From Stagnihabitans lacustris (lineage in GTDB: Bacteria; Pseudomonadota; Alphaproteobacteria; Rhodobacterales; Rhodobacteraceae): a stretch of 64,000 nt of DNA. Under the pieces are notes generated by a model. That model saw only the letters and a list, made by a program, of their open reading frames with translations. It searched no databases and had not been told where the DNA came from. The stretch's first letter is position 1. Each line of letters begins with the position of its first letter. The position numbers were made by a program, and so were the translations under genes. Location: NCBI RefSeq assembly GCF_025950525.1, contig NZ_JAPDGS010000001.1:372001-436000 (forward strand), written 5' to 3'. Positions 16,237-26,503 of the stretch are shown here, piece by piece.

Positions 16237-17076
16237 TCAGAAGCCGAAGACGACCGACACGCCCAGCTTGTTGTCCGACTGGATCGCCCGCGCATCGTTG
16301 TATTTGGTCAGATAGCTGATGCGGGTCGACATCATGTCGCTCATCTTGAAGTTGACGCCGAAGTCGTTGTTCAGCCGCAAGGCCGAGTCGGTCTTCAGCG
16401 CGTCCATGTCATCGGACAGAAAGATGTTCTCGTTGATCGCATAAAAGAACCGCGACGAGGCGATGACACCCATTTCCGTCGTGGAATCGCCGGTGCCATC
16501 CTCCAGATAGCTTTGCCCGACGCCGGCCTGGATGCGCCAGGTCATCTGTTCCGTATTCACCACCCGGTAGCCCGGACCAAAGCCCAGGAAGGCATCGGTT
16601 GCGGTCTCGGTCGCCAGGGTCGCCAGGCCATTGGTCTCGGCGCGGCCCAAAGCGAACAGATAGAGGCTGTCGTTCAGGTAGTAATTCGCGTCATAGACGA
16701 AAAAGACATCCTGCTTCGACTTGACCGAGGCCGTGTCAGCGTAATCGACCGCGAAGGCGATGGTCTGGACCATCTGGCCTTGGGCAAAGCGCATCCGGGC
16801 GCCCAAGGAGAAGTCCTGCGTCTCGTTGTTGCCGCTTTGCCCGGAATAGCCCAGCGAGGCGCTGCCCGACAGGCCGGGGCGGAACTCGGGATTGCCAAAG
16901 CGGCTGGCATCCTGACCGCGCGCGATGTCCTTTTCGGCCGCCGTTTGCAGGTCGTCGATGCGGTCGTTCAGCGGCGCGATGCCGGTCGTGTCCGGGGTGA
17001 CATAGGGGGTTTGGGCGGCCGCAATGCCTGCAAACGCGGCGAAGGCGGCGGCAAGGGGAAGGGTCTTGACGGTCAT
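16237..17076 (-). CDS. DUF481 outer-membrane beta-barrel protein
   Basis: This protein has about 279 residues, with a signal peptide (MTVKTLPLAAAFAAFAGIAA) and repeated amphipathic strands such as GSASLGYSGQSGNNETQDFS. It ends in Phe (VSVVFGF), the outer-membrane insertion signal. This matches the DUF481/YdiY family of salt-stress-linked barrels of unknown transport role. The ATG at 17076 was chosen for the clean signal peptide. It is a single gene with about 240 bp of leader upstream. Confidence 0.9.
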   Translation of the reverse strand: MTVKTLPLAAAFAAFAGIAAAQTPYVTPDTTGIAPLNDRIDDLQTAAEKDIARGQDASRFGNPEFRPGLSGSASLGYSGQSGNNETQDFSLGARMRFAQGQMVQTIAFAVDYADTASVKSKQDVFFVYDANYYLNDSLYLFALGRAETNGLATLATETATDAFLGFGPGYRVVNTEQMTWRIQAGVGQSYLEDGTGDSTTEMGVIASSRFFYAINENIFLSDDMDALKTDSALRLNNDFGVNFKMSDMMSTRISYLTKYNDARAIQSDNKLGVSVVFGF

Positions 17077-17317
17077 GCTGTGATCCTTTGGGACGTCAGG
17101 GCGGGATTGCCTGTCCGACATGACAGAACGCGCAAGCGGGTTGCGGGTTGCATGGCGGCAGGGATTGGCGCGGCGCCCTGAAATTCAGCACGCTGCACCT
17201 GAACAGTTTGTGCTTTCCTTTCCGTAGCTTGGTGATCCTGCCCCCCGGCAGGGCCCCGGTTTTGGTGACATATCGGCCACGAAACCTGGGGTTGAGCGCG
17301 CCAGCCCTTGAAACCGG

Positions 17318-20300
17318 TCAAGGCGCCTGTACCCCCAGATGCAGGACCAATTCCCCGCTGAGATCGGCCAGCGCCACCCTGACCGCGCCATCATTGGCCA
17401 GGTCATGCCCGTTCAGCTGGGCAAAGGTCAGCGCCCCGCCGTGGTTCAGGATCGTGACCAGACAGGGCGCGGGTCCCAGGCTCAGGCGCAGCGTGACCTT
17501 GGGCCAATGCGCGGGCAGGCAGGGCTTCAGTCGCAGCATGGGCCCCTCACGCGTCAGGCCCAGGATGCCCTCGACCCCCGCGCGCAGCATCCAGGCGGCA
17601 GAGCCGGTATACCAGGTCCAGCCGCCCCGCCCCTGTTGGCCGGGCGCGTCATAAACGTCGGCGGCCACGACATAGGGTTCGACGCGATAGCGCGCGGCGG
17701 CCTGCGGCGTCAGGGCGTGATTGACCGGGTTCAGCAGGGCGAAAAGCGCCGCAGCGCGCTCGCCCTCGCCTTGGTGCGCTTCGGCCAGCACGGCCCAAAG
17801 GGCGGCATGGGTGTATTGCCCGCCATTCTCGCGCAGGCCGGGGGGATAGGCCTTGATATAGCCGGGATCCGCCGCGCCCTTGTCAAAGGGCGGGGTGAAC
17901 AGCAACAGCCGGTCATCCTTGATCAGCCTTTCGCGCAGGGACTGCATGGCTTGGGCCGCGCGGTCGGGCCGGGCCGCGTCCGACAGGACGGCCCAGGTTT
18001 GCGCCAAGGAGTCGATGTGACATTCCTCGGACTCTGCCGCCCCCAGCGGGCTGCCGTCGTCATAGGTCCCGCGGCGATACCAGGCGCCGTCCCACGCGGT
18101 CGCCTCGATGGCCTTGGTCAGCCGGTCGGCCTGATCCAGCCAGTCGGCGGCTCGGTCGGGCACATGGGGCGCCATGGCGCGCAGGGTCTGGATCAACAGC
18201 CAACCCAGCCAAACCGAGGTGCCGCGGCCCCCCGCGCCCACCCGGTTCATCCCGTCGTTCCAATCCCCGGTGCCGATCAGCGGCAAGCCGTTTTCGCCGC
18301 GCAAGGCCAGCGCCATGTCCAACCCCCGTGCGGCATGGTCGCGCAAGGTGCCCTCTCCGGCGATTTCGGGCGTATAGAAGGCGTCGGCCTCATGCAGGGG
18401 CAAGGGGGGCCCGGTGACAAAGGGGACGACCTGATCCAGCACCAAAGCATCGCCCGACACCCGGATGTAATCGGCGAGACAATGGCCCAGCCAGACCCGG
18501 TCGTCGGAAATATGCGTCCGCACGCCCTGGCCGGAATGGGGCAGCCACCAATGCTGCACATCGCCTTCGGGGAACTGGCGACCGGCCGCGCGGAGCAGTT
18601 GCGCCCGCGTCAGGTCGGGGCGCAGGGCCGTCAGCGCCATGGTGTCTTGCAGCTGATCGCGGAACCCATAGGCGCCGCTGGCCTGATAGAACCCCGCCCG
18701 CGCCCAGACCCGACAGGCCAGCGTCTGATACAAAAGCCAGCCGTTCAGCATGATATCCATGGCGCGGTCGGGGGTTTCGACCTGAACCTGACCCAGAAGC
18801 TTTTCCCAGAAGGCCACGACCGGGGCCACACCCGGGTCATGACGTGTCCGCAGGATCAGGGCGCGGGCCTCGTCTGCCCCCGCCGCCTGACCCAGCGCAA
18901 AGACCAGATCCACCGTGGCGCCGGGTTCCAGCACCAGGCGCCGGGCCAGCGCCGCGCAGGGGTCAAGCCCCGCCCCCACCCGCCCCGAGAACCCCGACAG
19001 CCGCGCGGGCCGCGCCATATCGCCCCGGCGTCCGATGACCTCGGCCCGGTCGCAGGTCAGGCTATCGACCCCCGCGCCGAAATCGGCAAAGGCCACGACG
19101 CCGGGAAAAGCCACCGACCGCGGGTTGCGCGCCAGAACCGCACCCGTGGTGTCGACCTCTGTCACCACAGGACCGCCACCCAGAACCCAGGCGACATAGG
19201 CCGTCACGCACAGATGCCGGCGCCGGCCCGTGGTGTTGTGCAAGGTCAGCCGCGTGATCTTTACCGGGTCGGTCAGTGGCACATATTGCAGCATATGCGT
19301 CCTGATCCCGCCCGCCTCGTGCTGGAACTCGGTCCGGCCAAAGCCGTGGCGGGCGATATAGCTGCCCTGCCCCCTGATCGGCAGGGCGGTGGGGGTCCAG
19401 ACCTGACCGGTGTCCAGGTCGGTCAGGTAAAAGGCCTCGCCCGCAGGGTCACTGACCGCATCGTTGGACCAGGGCGTCAACGGGTTCTCGCGCGCGTTTT
19501 GCGCCCAGGTAAAGCCGCTGCCCTCGGACGAGACCTGAAAGCCGAAGCCCTGGTTCGCGATGACGTTGATCCAGGGGGCGGGCGTGGTCTGGCCGCCCTT
19601 CAGGTGGGTGACATAGGTCCGCCCCTGATCGGCGAACCCGCCGGTGCCGTTCCAGAACTCCAGCCCCGGGTCGGGCAAAAGCGTCGGCGGCGGGAGGGGG
19701 GCCAGGGGCGGGGCCGCCACGGGCGGCGCGGTCAAAAGATCCAGCTGCGCCCCGATGCCACCGCGCGCCGCCACCAGCACGACACTGGCCGCCCCCAGCA
19801 GAGCCTGACGCAACTGCGGCGTGATCAGATCGGCGCGCAGCAGGTGAACCAGACCCCCGGCGCGGCGGGCCGATTGGTCCAGAAGGCTTTGCAGATCCTG
19901 CACATAGGACGAGGCCCTTTCGTTCAGGATCACCACATCGACCTTCAAAAGCCGCGCCTGCCAGTATTCGGCGGCGGCCAGGACCTCGGCCACTTGCGGC
20001 AGTTCCTCGGTCTCGGCGATCTGGACCAGAAGGATCGGCCGGTCCCCCGATATCCCCAAGGCCCAAAGGTCGGATTGCGGCCCCATCGCGGCCCGCGACC
20101 GCAGGCGGGGATCGCCCCGGATCACCATACCGCCCAGCCGCTGAAACTCCGCCGCCTTGGCCGGGGTCAGGCCCAGGTGGCGCAGTTCGACCCGCGATTG
20201 CGTCCAGGACAGCGTCATGGCGCGCCCAAAGGCCGAAGGGTCGGAATGACGCTCGACGCTTTCCAACAGCGCCTGCGGAGAGCCTGCGACCAAGGTCCAG

Positions 20301-23300
20301 AAGGTGACACGCGCCCGCCCGCCCCCGGGGATCAACAGCCTGCGGCGCAGGGCAAAGACCGGGTCCAGCACGGTGCCGGTGGTGTTCGACAAGGGCTGAT
20401 CCAGCGTCACCTGCGACAGGTCGCGCCCCCGGCCGATGAAACGCTCCCGCGCGGTTTCCCATTGCAGGGGGGCGGTCTCCTCGCCCTCGACCACGGCGAT
20501 ATGGGCGGCCCAGACCTCGGGGTCGGTGGGCGTCCGCCTGCGCCTTGTGGCAATCAGGACCCCCCAGTCCGGCAGGACATCGGTCACAACGAACAGCTTG
20601 GAAAAGGCCGGATGCGCGGTATCGGCCGCAGCACCACCAAGGATCAGTTCGGCATAAGAGGTCACGTCGATTTCGCGCGCATGGCGGCCGGTGTTGGTCA
20701 GTGTCACCCGCCGCGCCTCGCCGTCGTCTTCGGGCGAGATCACGACCTCGGTCCGCGTGGTCAAGATCCGGGTGCGGTGGGTAAAGACCGCATGATGGGG
20801 CGAAAAGACCGCCTGCACCGGGCTGCCCAAGGGCTGCGCCGTGGCCGACCACAGCCCGCCCGACTGCACATCGCGCAAAAAGATGAAACTGCCGGCCCGC
20901 GCCTGGGTCGGATCGGCGCGCCAGCGCGTGACGGCCAGGTCGCCCCAGGACGACCCCCCCGCGCCCGAGGGCGTCAGAACGACCCCGTAGCGCCCATTGG
21001 ACAGAAGATGCGCCGTGGCGGGTTCGGCTTGCGGATCGGCAAAGACGCGCAGGACCTCGGGCGCGGCCTGAACCTCGGCGCCACTCAGCGCCTCCCGCGC
21101 GCGGGGCGGGGCAAGCGAGACATCGCGGGCGACCGGTTCTTGCAGCAGGCTTTCGACCGATTGCACGCGCGGATCGGCATGGAAATCGCGCGGGATCAGC
21201 CCGCCGGTCACGACATTGGCCAGAGCCACGATGGTCATGCCCTGATGATGGGCCATGAAACTTTGGACCACGGCGCGGCTGGCGCCTTCGGGCAGGCGCG
21301 AGGGCGTGAAGTCGACCGCCTCGTAAAAGCCGAACCGCCCCTCGGCGCCAAAGGCGCGCAGGTGGTCGAAATTGGCCAAAGCCGCGCGCGGGTCGATCAT
21401 CGCGGCCAGCGCCGTGGCATAGGGCGCGATCACCCGGTTTTCGCCCAAGCCCCGTTTCAGCCCCAGCCCCGGCACGCCGAAGTTCGAATATTGATAGGTC
21501 ATCTCCAGGTCGCGGGCGTTATAGGCGCTTTCCGAAATCCCCCAGGGCAGGCCAAGCGCCGTGGCATAGGCCTCTTGCCGGGCGACGATGCGGCGGTGGG
21601 TCTGATCCAGGATCGAACCCTCGGGCGATTGCAGCACCAGGGCCGGCATCAGATATTCAAACATCGACCCCGACCACGAGATCAACCCCGAGCCCGCGCC
21701 CAAAGGCGTCGCAGCCCGTCCCAGCTGGAACCAATGGCGGGCCGGGGCGTCGCCCTTCGAGATGGCAAACAGGCTTGCCAACTGCGCCTCAGAGGCCAGA
21801 AGGTCATAGGCATTGGCATCCAGCGCGTTGACGTCGACGCGAAAGCCTATGGAAAGCAAGGGTTTGTCGGGATGCATCAGGAAGGCGAAATCCATGTCCT
21901 CGGCCAGGTTGCGGGCCAGCAGGGCCAGGGCGCGGGCGGTCTCGGGCGGGGTGGGCGTGGCCAACTGGCTGGCGTGGGTCGCCTGCAGCGCCAGGACCCA
22001 GCGCCGCGCCTCGGGCGGCAGGTCGGTCGCCAAAAGCGCCGCCAGACGGGCGGGATGGGCGGCGGCGGCCTCTAGTGCGGCGCGCAAGTCGGGGGCGGCC
22101 TGCACCGCCAGGGCCAGCGCATCGGCCAGGCCTGCCGGATCGGGCGCCATCGGATGCTGCCAGCGCAGGCAGGCGCCCGCCACCGCCACCAGATGCCCGG
22201 CCAGGTTGCCGCTGTCGACGGTCGACACATAGGGCGGGTCCAGCACGCGCAGGTCCTGCGTGTCGTGCCAGTTGTAAAGATGCCCGCGAAAGCGCGGCAT
22301 CTTTTGCACGGTGGCCAGGGTGGCCGCGATCCGCGCCAGACCCTCGGCCTGACCGATCCAACCCATGTCCACCGCCGCCACGACCGACAAAAGATACAGC
22401 CCGATATTGGTCGGCGAGGTCCTTTGCGCCACGACGGGCACCGGGGTCTCTTGCATGTTGTCGGGCGGCAGGTGATGGGTCGCCTCGGTCACATGGGTCT
22501 CGAAATAGGCCCAACTGCGCCGCGCGATCCGGCGCAGGGCGCGGGTGTCGCCGCCCGCCAGCCGCCGCGGCGACGAGGTCCGGCCCAGCCGCCAGGCCAG
22601 CGCGGGCGCAAGGACCCACAACAGGCCCAGCGTCAGCGCCTGGGGCTGCGCCATCACGGCCAAGGCCCCCAACGCGATCCCGGGCAGGCCCAGGCGGTAA
22701 TGGCGCGCCAGGCTTGGCAGGCCCGCGCCCACCGATTGCGCCGCCGTGGTCCATTCCAGCAGATGCCGCCCCGAGCCCAGCCGCCACAGGCTGCGCAAGA
22801 TCGCATCCAGCCGCGCCGCCGCCGTATCAGGCAACAGCGCCACGGTCAGCGCGAATTGCGCCAAGGCGGCGCCGGTGTCGCGCCCCAAGGCCTGCAGATG
22901 GCTGCGCGAGGTCACGCCCGCCCGCCCCGGCAGCACCGCCAAGGGCAGGCCCGCGACAAAGGGCACCGCCATCAGCGCCAGAACCGCAGGCGCGGCCCCC
23001 AGCGCCACAGCGGCCAACGCCACGGGCGCCATCAGCGACCGGCGCAAGTTGTCCACCATCTTCCAGCGGTTCAGCCCGGAGATCCCCTGACCGCGCAGGC
23101 CAAGTATCCACGGCAGCATCTGCCAATCCCCCCGCGTCCAGCGGTGTTGGCGCCGCGCGTCGACGTCATGGCGCGTCGGATAGGCCTCGATCACCTGAAT
23201 GTCGCTGGCCAGCCCCGCCCGGGCAAAGGCGCCTTCAAACAGGTCATGGCTGAGCAAGGTGTTCTCTGGCACCCGGTCTTTCAGGGCCCCGGCAAAGGCG

Positions 23301-25330
23301 TCGACGTCATAGATCCCCTTGCCGGTGAAAGAGCCCTCGTGGAACAGGTCCTGCCAGATGTCGGACCGCGCCGCCGCATAGGGCTGCATCCCGCCAGCCG
23401 CCCCGGTGATGCGCTGCCACGGAGAGCCCGCGCCGCGGTTCGGCATCAACGCCGTCACATGGGGTTGCAAGATGCCATAGCCCGAAACGACCCGGCCCAA
23501 GGCATCGGCTTGGGCTGCGTTCAACGGATGGGCCATCTTGCCCACCATCCGGCGCAGGGCGTCGCGCGGCAGCTGCGTATCGGCGTCCAGCGTCACGACA
23601 AAGCGCACACCCTGCGGCACATCGCAGGGCATGAAGCTGGTGTCGGTGGCACCGCGCAACAGCGCGTTCAGCTCGGTCAGCTTGCCGCGCTTGCGCTCCC
23701 AGCCCATCCAGACGCCCTCGGCAGGGTTCCAGCGCCTTTCGCGGTGAAACAGGCGAAAGTGGTCGCCGTGCCGCGCGTTCAGGGCGGCAATGCCGGCCGT
23801 GGCCTCGGCGATCAGGGCGCGGTCGGTTTGGGTGGTCTGCGTGTCCGCATCCGGCCCATCGGTCAAAAGCGCGAAATGCACCGCGCCACGGATCGAGGAC
23901 AGGTGATGCACCTCCAGCCGGCCCAACAGTTCGGTCAGGTCCTGCGGGCCGGTCAAAAGCACCGGCATGACGACCAGGGTCCGGCAGGTCTCGGGGATGC
24001 CCTGTTTCAGCGACAGGCCCGGAAGGCGGCGCGGGGCAACCAGGCGCCCGATGCCAAGGTTGACCAGCGCAAGCCCCGCATCCACGGCGATAAAGGCCAG
24101 AAGCGCGGGGGTCAAAAGCGTGGGGGCCAATAGCGCAGGTGCCGACTGCGTCAGCGCCAGAACCCCGCCCGAAGTCAGGGCCACCGCCGCCAGATAGGCG
24201 CCAAGACCGGGGCGCAAGGCCACCGGCAGGCCCCGCCGGCCTCCCAAGGCGCGGGCAAAGTCGCGGCGTCCCGGGCCGATCAGCACGGCGCCCGGATCGC
24301 AACCCAGTTCTGCCGCGCGCGTCAGGGCGGCTTCGGTCACGTCCATCTCGGGGCGGCGAGTGGCGCGGGCCAGGGACTCGATCGCGCTGCGATAGGCGTT
24401 GCGGGTGGCGAAATCCATCTGGGCGTGCAAGGGCGTCGACCGCAAACGGGCCTCGATCAGGCTCAGGTCTTCGAAGACATCGGCCCAGTCCATCTCGGCC
24501 ATCCGCCGCATCGAGGTGACGATATTGCGCATCGTCACATTCGCGGCCCCTTGGCGGCTTTGCGTCGCCTGAACCACGGTGTCGATGCTGGAGCCTTGGG
24601 CGCGCAGAGTCTGGACCAGCCAGGCGGCCAAGGGGGTCTCGTCGGGGTCCATGCCGCGCAGGCGTTTCGCGATCTGGGCGGCCATGTGGTCGGGCAGGAC
24701 CATGGGGCCGGGCATGGTGCCTTGGGCCACCGCCTCGACCAGGGCATCGCCCGCGGCACGGTGGCGGGCGCCCTCGCCCACCTGCACCGCAAGGCGGCGC
24801 ATATTCTCGACCAGAACGATGCGCAACGAGATGGCAAGCGCCCAAAGCTCGCCGATGGTCAGGGGTTGAACCTGTTGATATTCCGCGACGAAATGCAGCA
24901 GAAGGGGGGCGGCCAAAAGGCTGTCGGTATGGGCCACGCAGGCCCAGGCCAGGCCCAGGATGCGGGGATATCCGGCAAGAAAGCCCTCGGTCAGCTTGGG
25001 CAGGTGGCGGTAATAGCCCGGCGGAAGATCGTCGCGAACCTGCGCGATCTGGGCCTCGACGATGTGGATATTGTCCAAAAGCCATTCGGCGGCGGGGGTG
25101 ATCGTGCGGCCCGTCTCGACCGCCTGAACCGCATCGCGGTAGGCGGCCAGAAGCGCCTTGGCGTTGTCCTCCAGCCGCGCCCGCAGGTTGGGCACCCGGG
25201 TGCCGCGCCCGACCTTCTGGGCCGCAGCCAGCGACCTTGCATGATGGGCCAGCCGTTCGGAGCCGAAGATCTCGGCGCGGATCGGGTTCGGGTCGGCCCA
25301 AAGCTCGGCCCCGGCGCCGGGTCGGCTCAT
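17318..25330 (-). CDS. ndvB: Cyclic beta-1,2-glucan synthase (NdvB/ChvB family)
   Basis: This giant 2670-residue inner-membrane enzyme makes cyclic beta-1,2-glucan from UDP-glucose for the periplasm, where it serves in osmotic adaptation. Order along the protein: N-terminal cytosolic region, membrane helices near 375-440, a glucosyltransferase domain (LDADTQLP near 577, RHRWTRGDWQ near 728), more membrane helices near 765-840, then repeated carbohydrate-binding and glycoamylase-like parts and a C-terminal GH94 phosphorylase-type domain with GDWNDGM near 2356. Known NdvB/ChvB proteins are about 2800 residues, so it is complete or nearly so. It overlaps a small upstream ORF by ATGA. No exporter (ndvA) is in the window. 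Confidence 0.95.
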   Translation of the reverse strand: MSRPGAGAELWADPNPIRAEIFGSERLAHHARSLAAAQKVGRGTRVPNLRARLEDNAKALLAAYRDAVQAVETGRTITPAAEWLLDNIHIVEAQIAQVRDDLPPGYYRHLPKLTEGFLAGYPRILGLAWACVAHTDSLLAAPLLLHFVAEYQQVQPLTIGELWALAISLRIVLVENMRRLAVQVGEGARHRAAGDALVEAVAQGTMPGPMVLPDHMAAQIAKRLRGMDPDETPLAAWLVQTLRAQGSSIDTVVQATQSRQGAANVTMRNIVTSMRRMAEMDWADVFEDLSLIEARLRSTPLHAQMDFATRNAYRSAIESLARATRRPEMDVTEAALTRAAELGCDPGAVLIGPGRRDFARALGGRRGLPVALRPGLGAYLAAVALTSGGVLALTQSAPALLAPTLLTPALLAFIAVDAGLALVNLGIGRLVAPRRLPGLSLKQGIPETCRTLVVMPVLLTGPQDLTELLGRLEVHHLSSIRGAVHFALLTDGPDADTQTTQTDRALIAEATAGIAALNARHGDHFRLFHRERRWNPAEGVWMGWERKRGKLTELNALLRGATDTSFMPCDVPQGVRFVVTLDADTQLPRDALRRMVGKMAHPLNAAQADALGRVVSGYGILQPHVTALMPNRGAGSPWQRITGAAGGMQPYAAARSDIWQDLFHEGSFTGKGIYDVDAFAGALKDRVPENTLLSHDLFEGAFARAGLASDIQVIEAYPTRHDVDARRQHRWTRGDWQMLPWILGLRGQGISGLNRWKMVDNLRRSLMAPVALAAVALGAAPAVLALMAVPFVAGLPLAVLPGRAGVTSRSHLQALGRDTGAALAQFALTVALLPDTAAARLDAILRSLWRLGSGRHLLEWTTAAQSVGAGLPSLARHYRLGLPGIALGALAVMAQPQALTLGLLWVLAPALAWRLGRTSSPRRLAGGDTRALRRIARRSWAYFETHVTEATHHLPPDNMQETPVPVVAQRTSPTNIGLYLLSVVAAVDMGWIGQAEGLARIAATLATVQKMPRFRGHLYNWHDTQDLRVLDPPYVSTVDSGNLAGHLVAVAGACLRWQHPMAPDPAGLADALALAVQAAPDLRAALEAAAAHPARLAALLATDLPPEARRWVLALQATHASQLATPTPPETARALALLARNLAEDMDFAFLMHPDKPLLSIGFRVDVNALDANAYDLLASEAQLASLFAISKGDAPARHWFQLGRAATPLGAGSGLISWSGSMFEYLMPALVLQSPEGSILDQTHRRIVARQEAYATALGLPWGISESAYNARDLEMTYQYSNFGVPGLGLKRGLGENRVIAPYATALAAMIDPRAALANFDHLRAFGAEGRFGFYEAVDFTPSRLPEGASRAVVQSFMAHHQGMTIVALANVVTGGLIPRDFHADPRVQSVESLLQEPVARDVSLAPPRAREALSGAEVQAAPEVLRVFADPQAEPATAHLLSNGRYGVVLTPSGAGGSSWGDLAVTRWRADPTQARAGSFIFLRDVQSGGLWSATAQPLGSPVQAVFSPHHAVFTHRTRILTTRTEVVISPEDDGEARRVTLTNTGRHAREIDVTSYAELILGGAAADTAHPAFSKLFVVTDVLPDWGVLIATRRRRTPTDPEVWAAHIAVVEGEETAPLQWETARERFIGRGRDLSQVTLDQPLSNTTGTVLDPVFALRRRLLIPGGGRARVTFWTLVAGSPQALLESVERHSDPSAFGRAMTLSWTQSRVELRHLGLTPAKAAEFQRLGGMVIRGDPRLRSRAAMGPQSDLWALGISGDRPILLVQIAETEELPQVAEVLAAAEYWQARLLKVDVVILNERASSYVQDLQSLLDQSARRAGGLVHLLRADLITPQLRQALLGAASVVLVAARGGIGAQLDLLTAPPVAAPPLAPLPPPTLLPDPGLEFWNGTGGFADQGRTYVTHLKGGQTTPAPWINVIANQGFGFQVSSEGSGFTWAQNARENPLTPWSNDAVSDPAGEAFYLTDLDTGQVWTPTALPIRGQGSYIARHGFGRTEFQHEAGGIRTHMLQYVPLTDPVKITRLTLHNTTGRRRHLCVTAYVAWVLGGGPVVTEVDTTGAVLARNPRSVAFPGVVAFADFGAGVDSLTCDRAEVIGRRGDMARPARLSGFSGRVGAGLDPCAALARRLVLEPGATVDLVFALGQAAGADEARALILRTRHDPGVAPVVAFWEKLLGQVQVETPDRAMDIMLNGWLLYQTLACRVWARAGFYQASGAYGFRDQLQDTMALTALRPDLTRAQLLRAAGRQFPEGDVQHWWLPHSGQGVRTHISDDRVWLGHCLADYIRVSGDALVLDQVVPFVTGPPLPLHEADAFYTPEIAGEGTLRDHAARGLDMALALRGENGLPLIGTGDWNDGMNRVGAGGRGTSVWLGWLLIQTLRAMAPHVPDRAADWLDQADRLTKAIEATAWDGAWYRRGTYDDGSPLGAAESEECHIDSLAQTWAVLSDAARPDRAAQAMQSLRERLIKDDRLLLFTPPFDKGAADPGYIKAYPPGLRENGGQYTHAALWAVLAEAHQGEGERAAALFALLNPVNHALTPQAAARYRVEPYVVAADVYDAPGQQGRGGWTWYTGSAAWMLRAGVEGILGLTREGPMLRLKPCLPAHWPKVTLRLSLGPAPCLVTILNHGGALTFAQLNGHDLANDGAVRVALADLSGELVLHLGVQAP

Positions 25331-25470
25331 GCTTGCGGGCCGGGAGCAGGGGGCTTGGGAGCGGGGGGTTGCGGCGGCCTTGGGGGCGTTTCGGCCGCCT
25401 GAAGGGGCGCGCAGGGGGTCACGCGGCGGATCATCTCGGCCCAGCGGGCGCAGGTCACGTCCCAGGTCAT
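25327..25470 (-). CDS. Small Pro-rich ORF coupled to ndvB
   Basis: This 47-residue ORF (MTWDVTCARWAEMIRRV, then a Pro/Ala tail) has AAAGGAAAAGCC before its ATG and ends in an ATGA overlap with the ndvB start. The N-terminal part looks like an amphipathic helix. It could be a leader that feeds ribosomes onto ndvB or a small subunit. No family is recognised. Confidence 0.6.
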   Translation of the reverse strand: MTWDVTCARWAEMIRRVTPCAPLQAAETPPRPPQPPAPKPPAPGPQA

Positions 25471-25638
25471 GGCTTTTCCTTTCGGCTTGTGGTGCGCCCT
25501 AACGCGCCAGACCGGGCGGGAGTTCCCTGGTCCGCACAATAAGCCGTGCCCCGTCCATCATGGATCAGCCCGGGCCGCGCGGTGGGGTGGCAGGGTGAAG
25601 GCCTCCCCTCCCTCCCCGGGGGACCCCGAAAGGACGCC

Positions 25639-26238
25639 ATGGGCCAATCTTCAGCCGTGATCCCCGCCCGCTTGCCGATCCATGCCCTGCGGCCAAGCCA
25701 GGCCGCGTCGCTTGCGACAGAGATGCTGACCCATATCCCCGCCCTGCGGTCCTTTGCGCTGCAGCTGTGCCGCAACCCCGATCAGGCCGATGACCTGGTC
25801 CAGGACGCGCTGTGCCGCGCGCTGGGCCACCTGGACAGCTTTACCCCCGGCACACGGTTGCGCAGCTGGCTGTTCACCATCCTGCGCAACGGATTCTACT
25901 CTGGCCTGCGCAAAAGCCGCCGCGAGGTCGCCGACCCCGAGGGCCTGTTGGCCGCCCGCCTGGCCGTGGCGCCCGCCCATGACGGAGCCCTTGCCATGGC
26001 GCAGTTCCTGCGGGTCTTTGCCGCGCTGTCGGTCGAACATCGCCAGGTTCTGACATTGGTCGGCGCGATGGGGCTGACCTATGACGAGGCGGCCATGGCC
26101 ACGCGGCTGAAGCCCGGGACGGTCAAGAGCCGGGTCAGCCGGGCGCGGGCGATGCTGGGAGAAAACCCCTGGCCGCAGGCTGATGGCGCGACGATCTTTG
26201 TCCTGAACCAGGCCAGCGCCGCGCCCTCAAGGCGTTAG
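25639..26238 (+). CDS. ECF sigma factor, EcfG-like
   Basis: This 199-residue sigma-70-family factor has sigma region 2 (LCRNPDQADDLVQDALCRAL and SFTPGTRLRSWLFTILRNGF) and sigma region 4 (LSVEHRQVLTLVGAMGLTYD, KPGTVKSRVSRAR). The region 2 wording is close to EcfG-type general-stress sigma factors of alphaproteobacteria. No NepR/PhyR genes are adjacent, so this may be a paralogue. The ATG at 25639 has AAAGGA upstream. It is divergent from ndvB, at the head of the stress island. Confidence 0.88.
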   Translation: MGQSSAVIPARLPIHALRPSQAASLATEMLTHIPALRSFALQLCRNPDQADDLVQDALCRALGHLDSFTPGTRLRSWLFTILRNGFYSGLRKSRREVADPEGLLAARLAVAPAHDGALAMAQFLRVFAALSVEHRQVLTLVGAMGLTYDEAAMATRLKPGTVKSRVSRARAMLGENPWPQADGATIFVLNQASAAPSRR

Positions 26239-26248
26239 AACCGCGCCG

Positions 26249-26413
26249 TTACAGCCGACCTGTCACCAGCAGGACCAGGACGACGATCAGGATGACGCCG
26301 ATGACGCCGACCCCGCCATGGCCATAGCCATAACCATAGCCGCCGAACCTGCCGCTGAAGCCTCCCAACAACGAGATGATCAGCACGATAAGCAAAAGAT
26401 ATCCAAGAGACAT
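26249..26413 (-). CDS. DUF3309-type small glycine-rich membrane protein
   Basis: This 54-residue protein has two hydrophobic helices around a Gly/Tyr loop (GGYGYGYGHGG) and ends VLLVTGRL, as in the DUF3309 family of small stress-linked membrane proteins. The ATG at 26413 has GGAAAGG upstream. A CTGAT-N4-GTGAG site is centred 83 bp before the start. Confidence 0.8.
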   Translation of the reverse strand: MSLGYLLLIVLIISLLGGFSGRFGGYGYGYGHGGVGVIGVILIVVLVLLVTGRL

Positions 26414-26489
26414 GGGGAGCCTTTCCAAAGCCCGGGCCAAATTGGGCGGCCCGTCCCGGCCAGTCTGACGCGCCCCCGCACGCCGCGCA

Positions 26490-26503
26490 CTGATCCAGGT
26501 GAG
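26490..26503. promoter_or_regulatory. CTRAY-N4-RTYAG-type site 1 (one mismatch)
   Basis: CTGATCCAGGTGAG is centred 83 bp before the DUF3309-type gene on the minus strand. The right arm has one mismatch to the palindrome shared by six other sites in this island. It is a candidate Crp/Fnr-family operator. Confidence 0.5.

Noticed and set aside
17339-22075. A 1578-codon open frame on the + strand opposite ndvB
   Set aside because: It is antisense to a clear enzyme, is Gln/Arg/Gly-rich as GC-rich shadow frames are, and has no ribosome site or recognisable domain.
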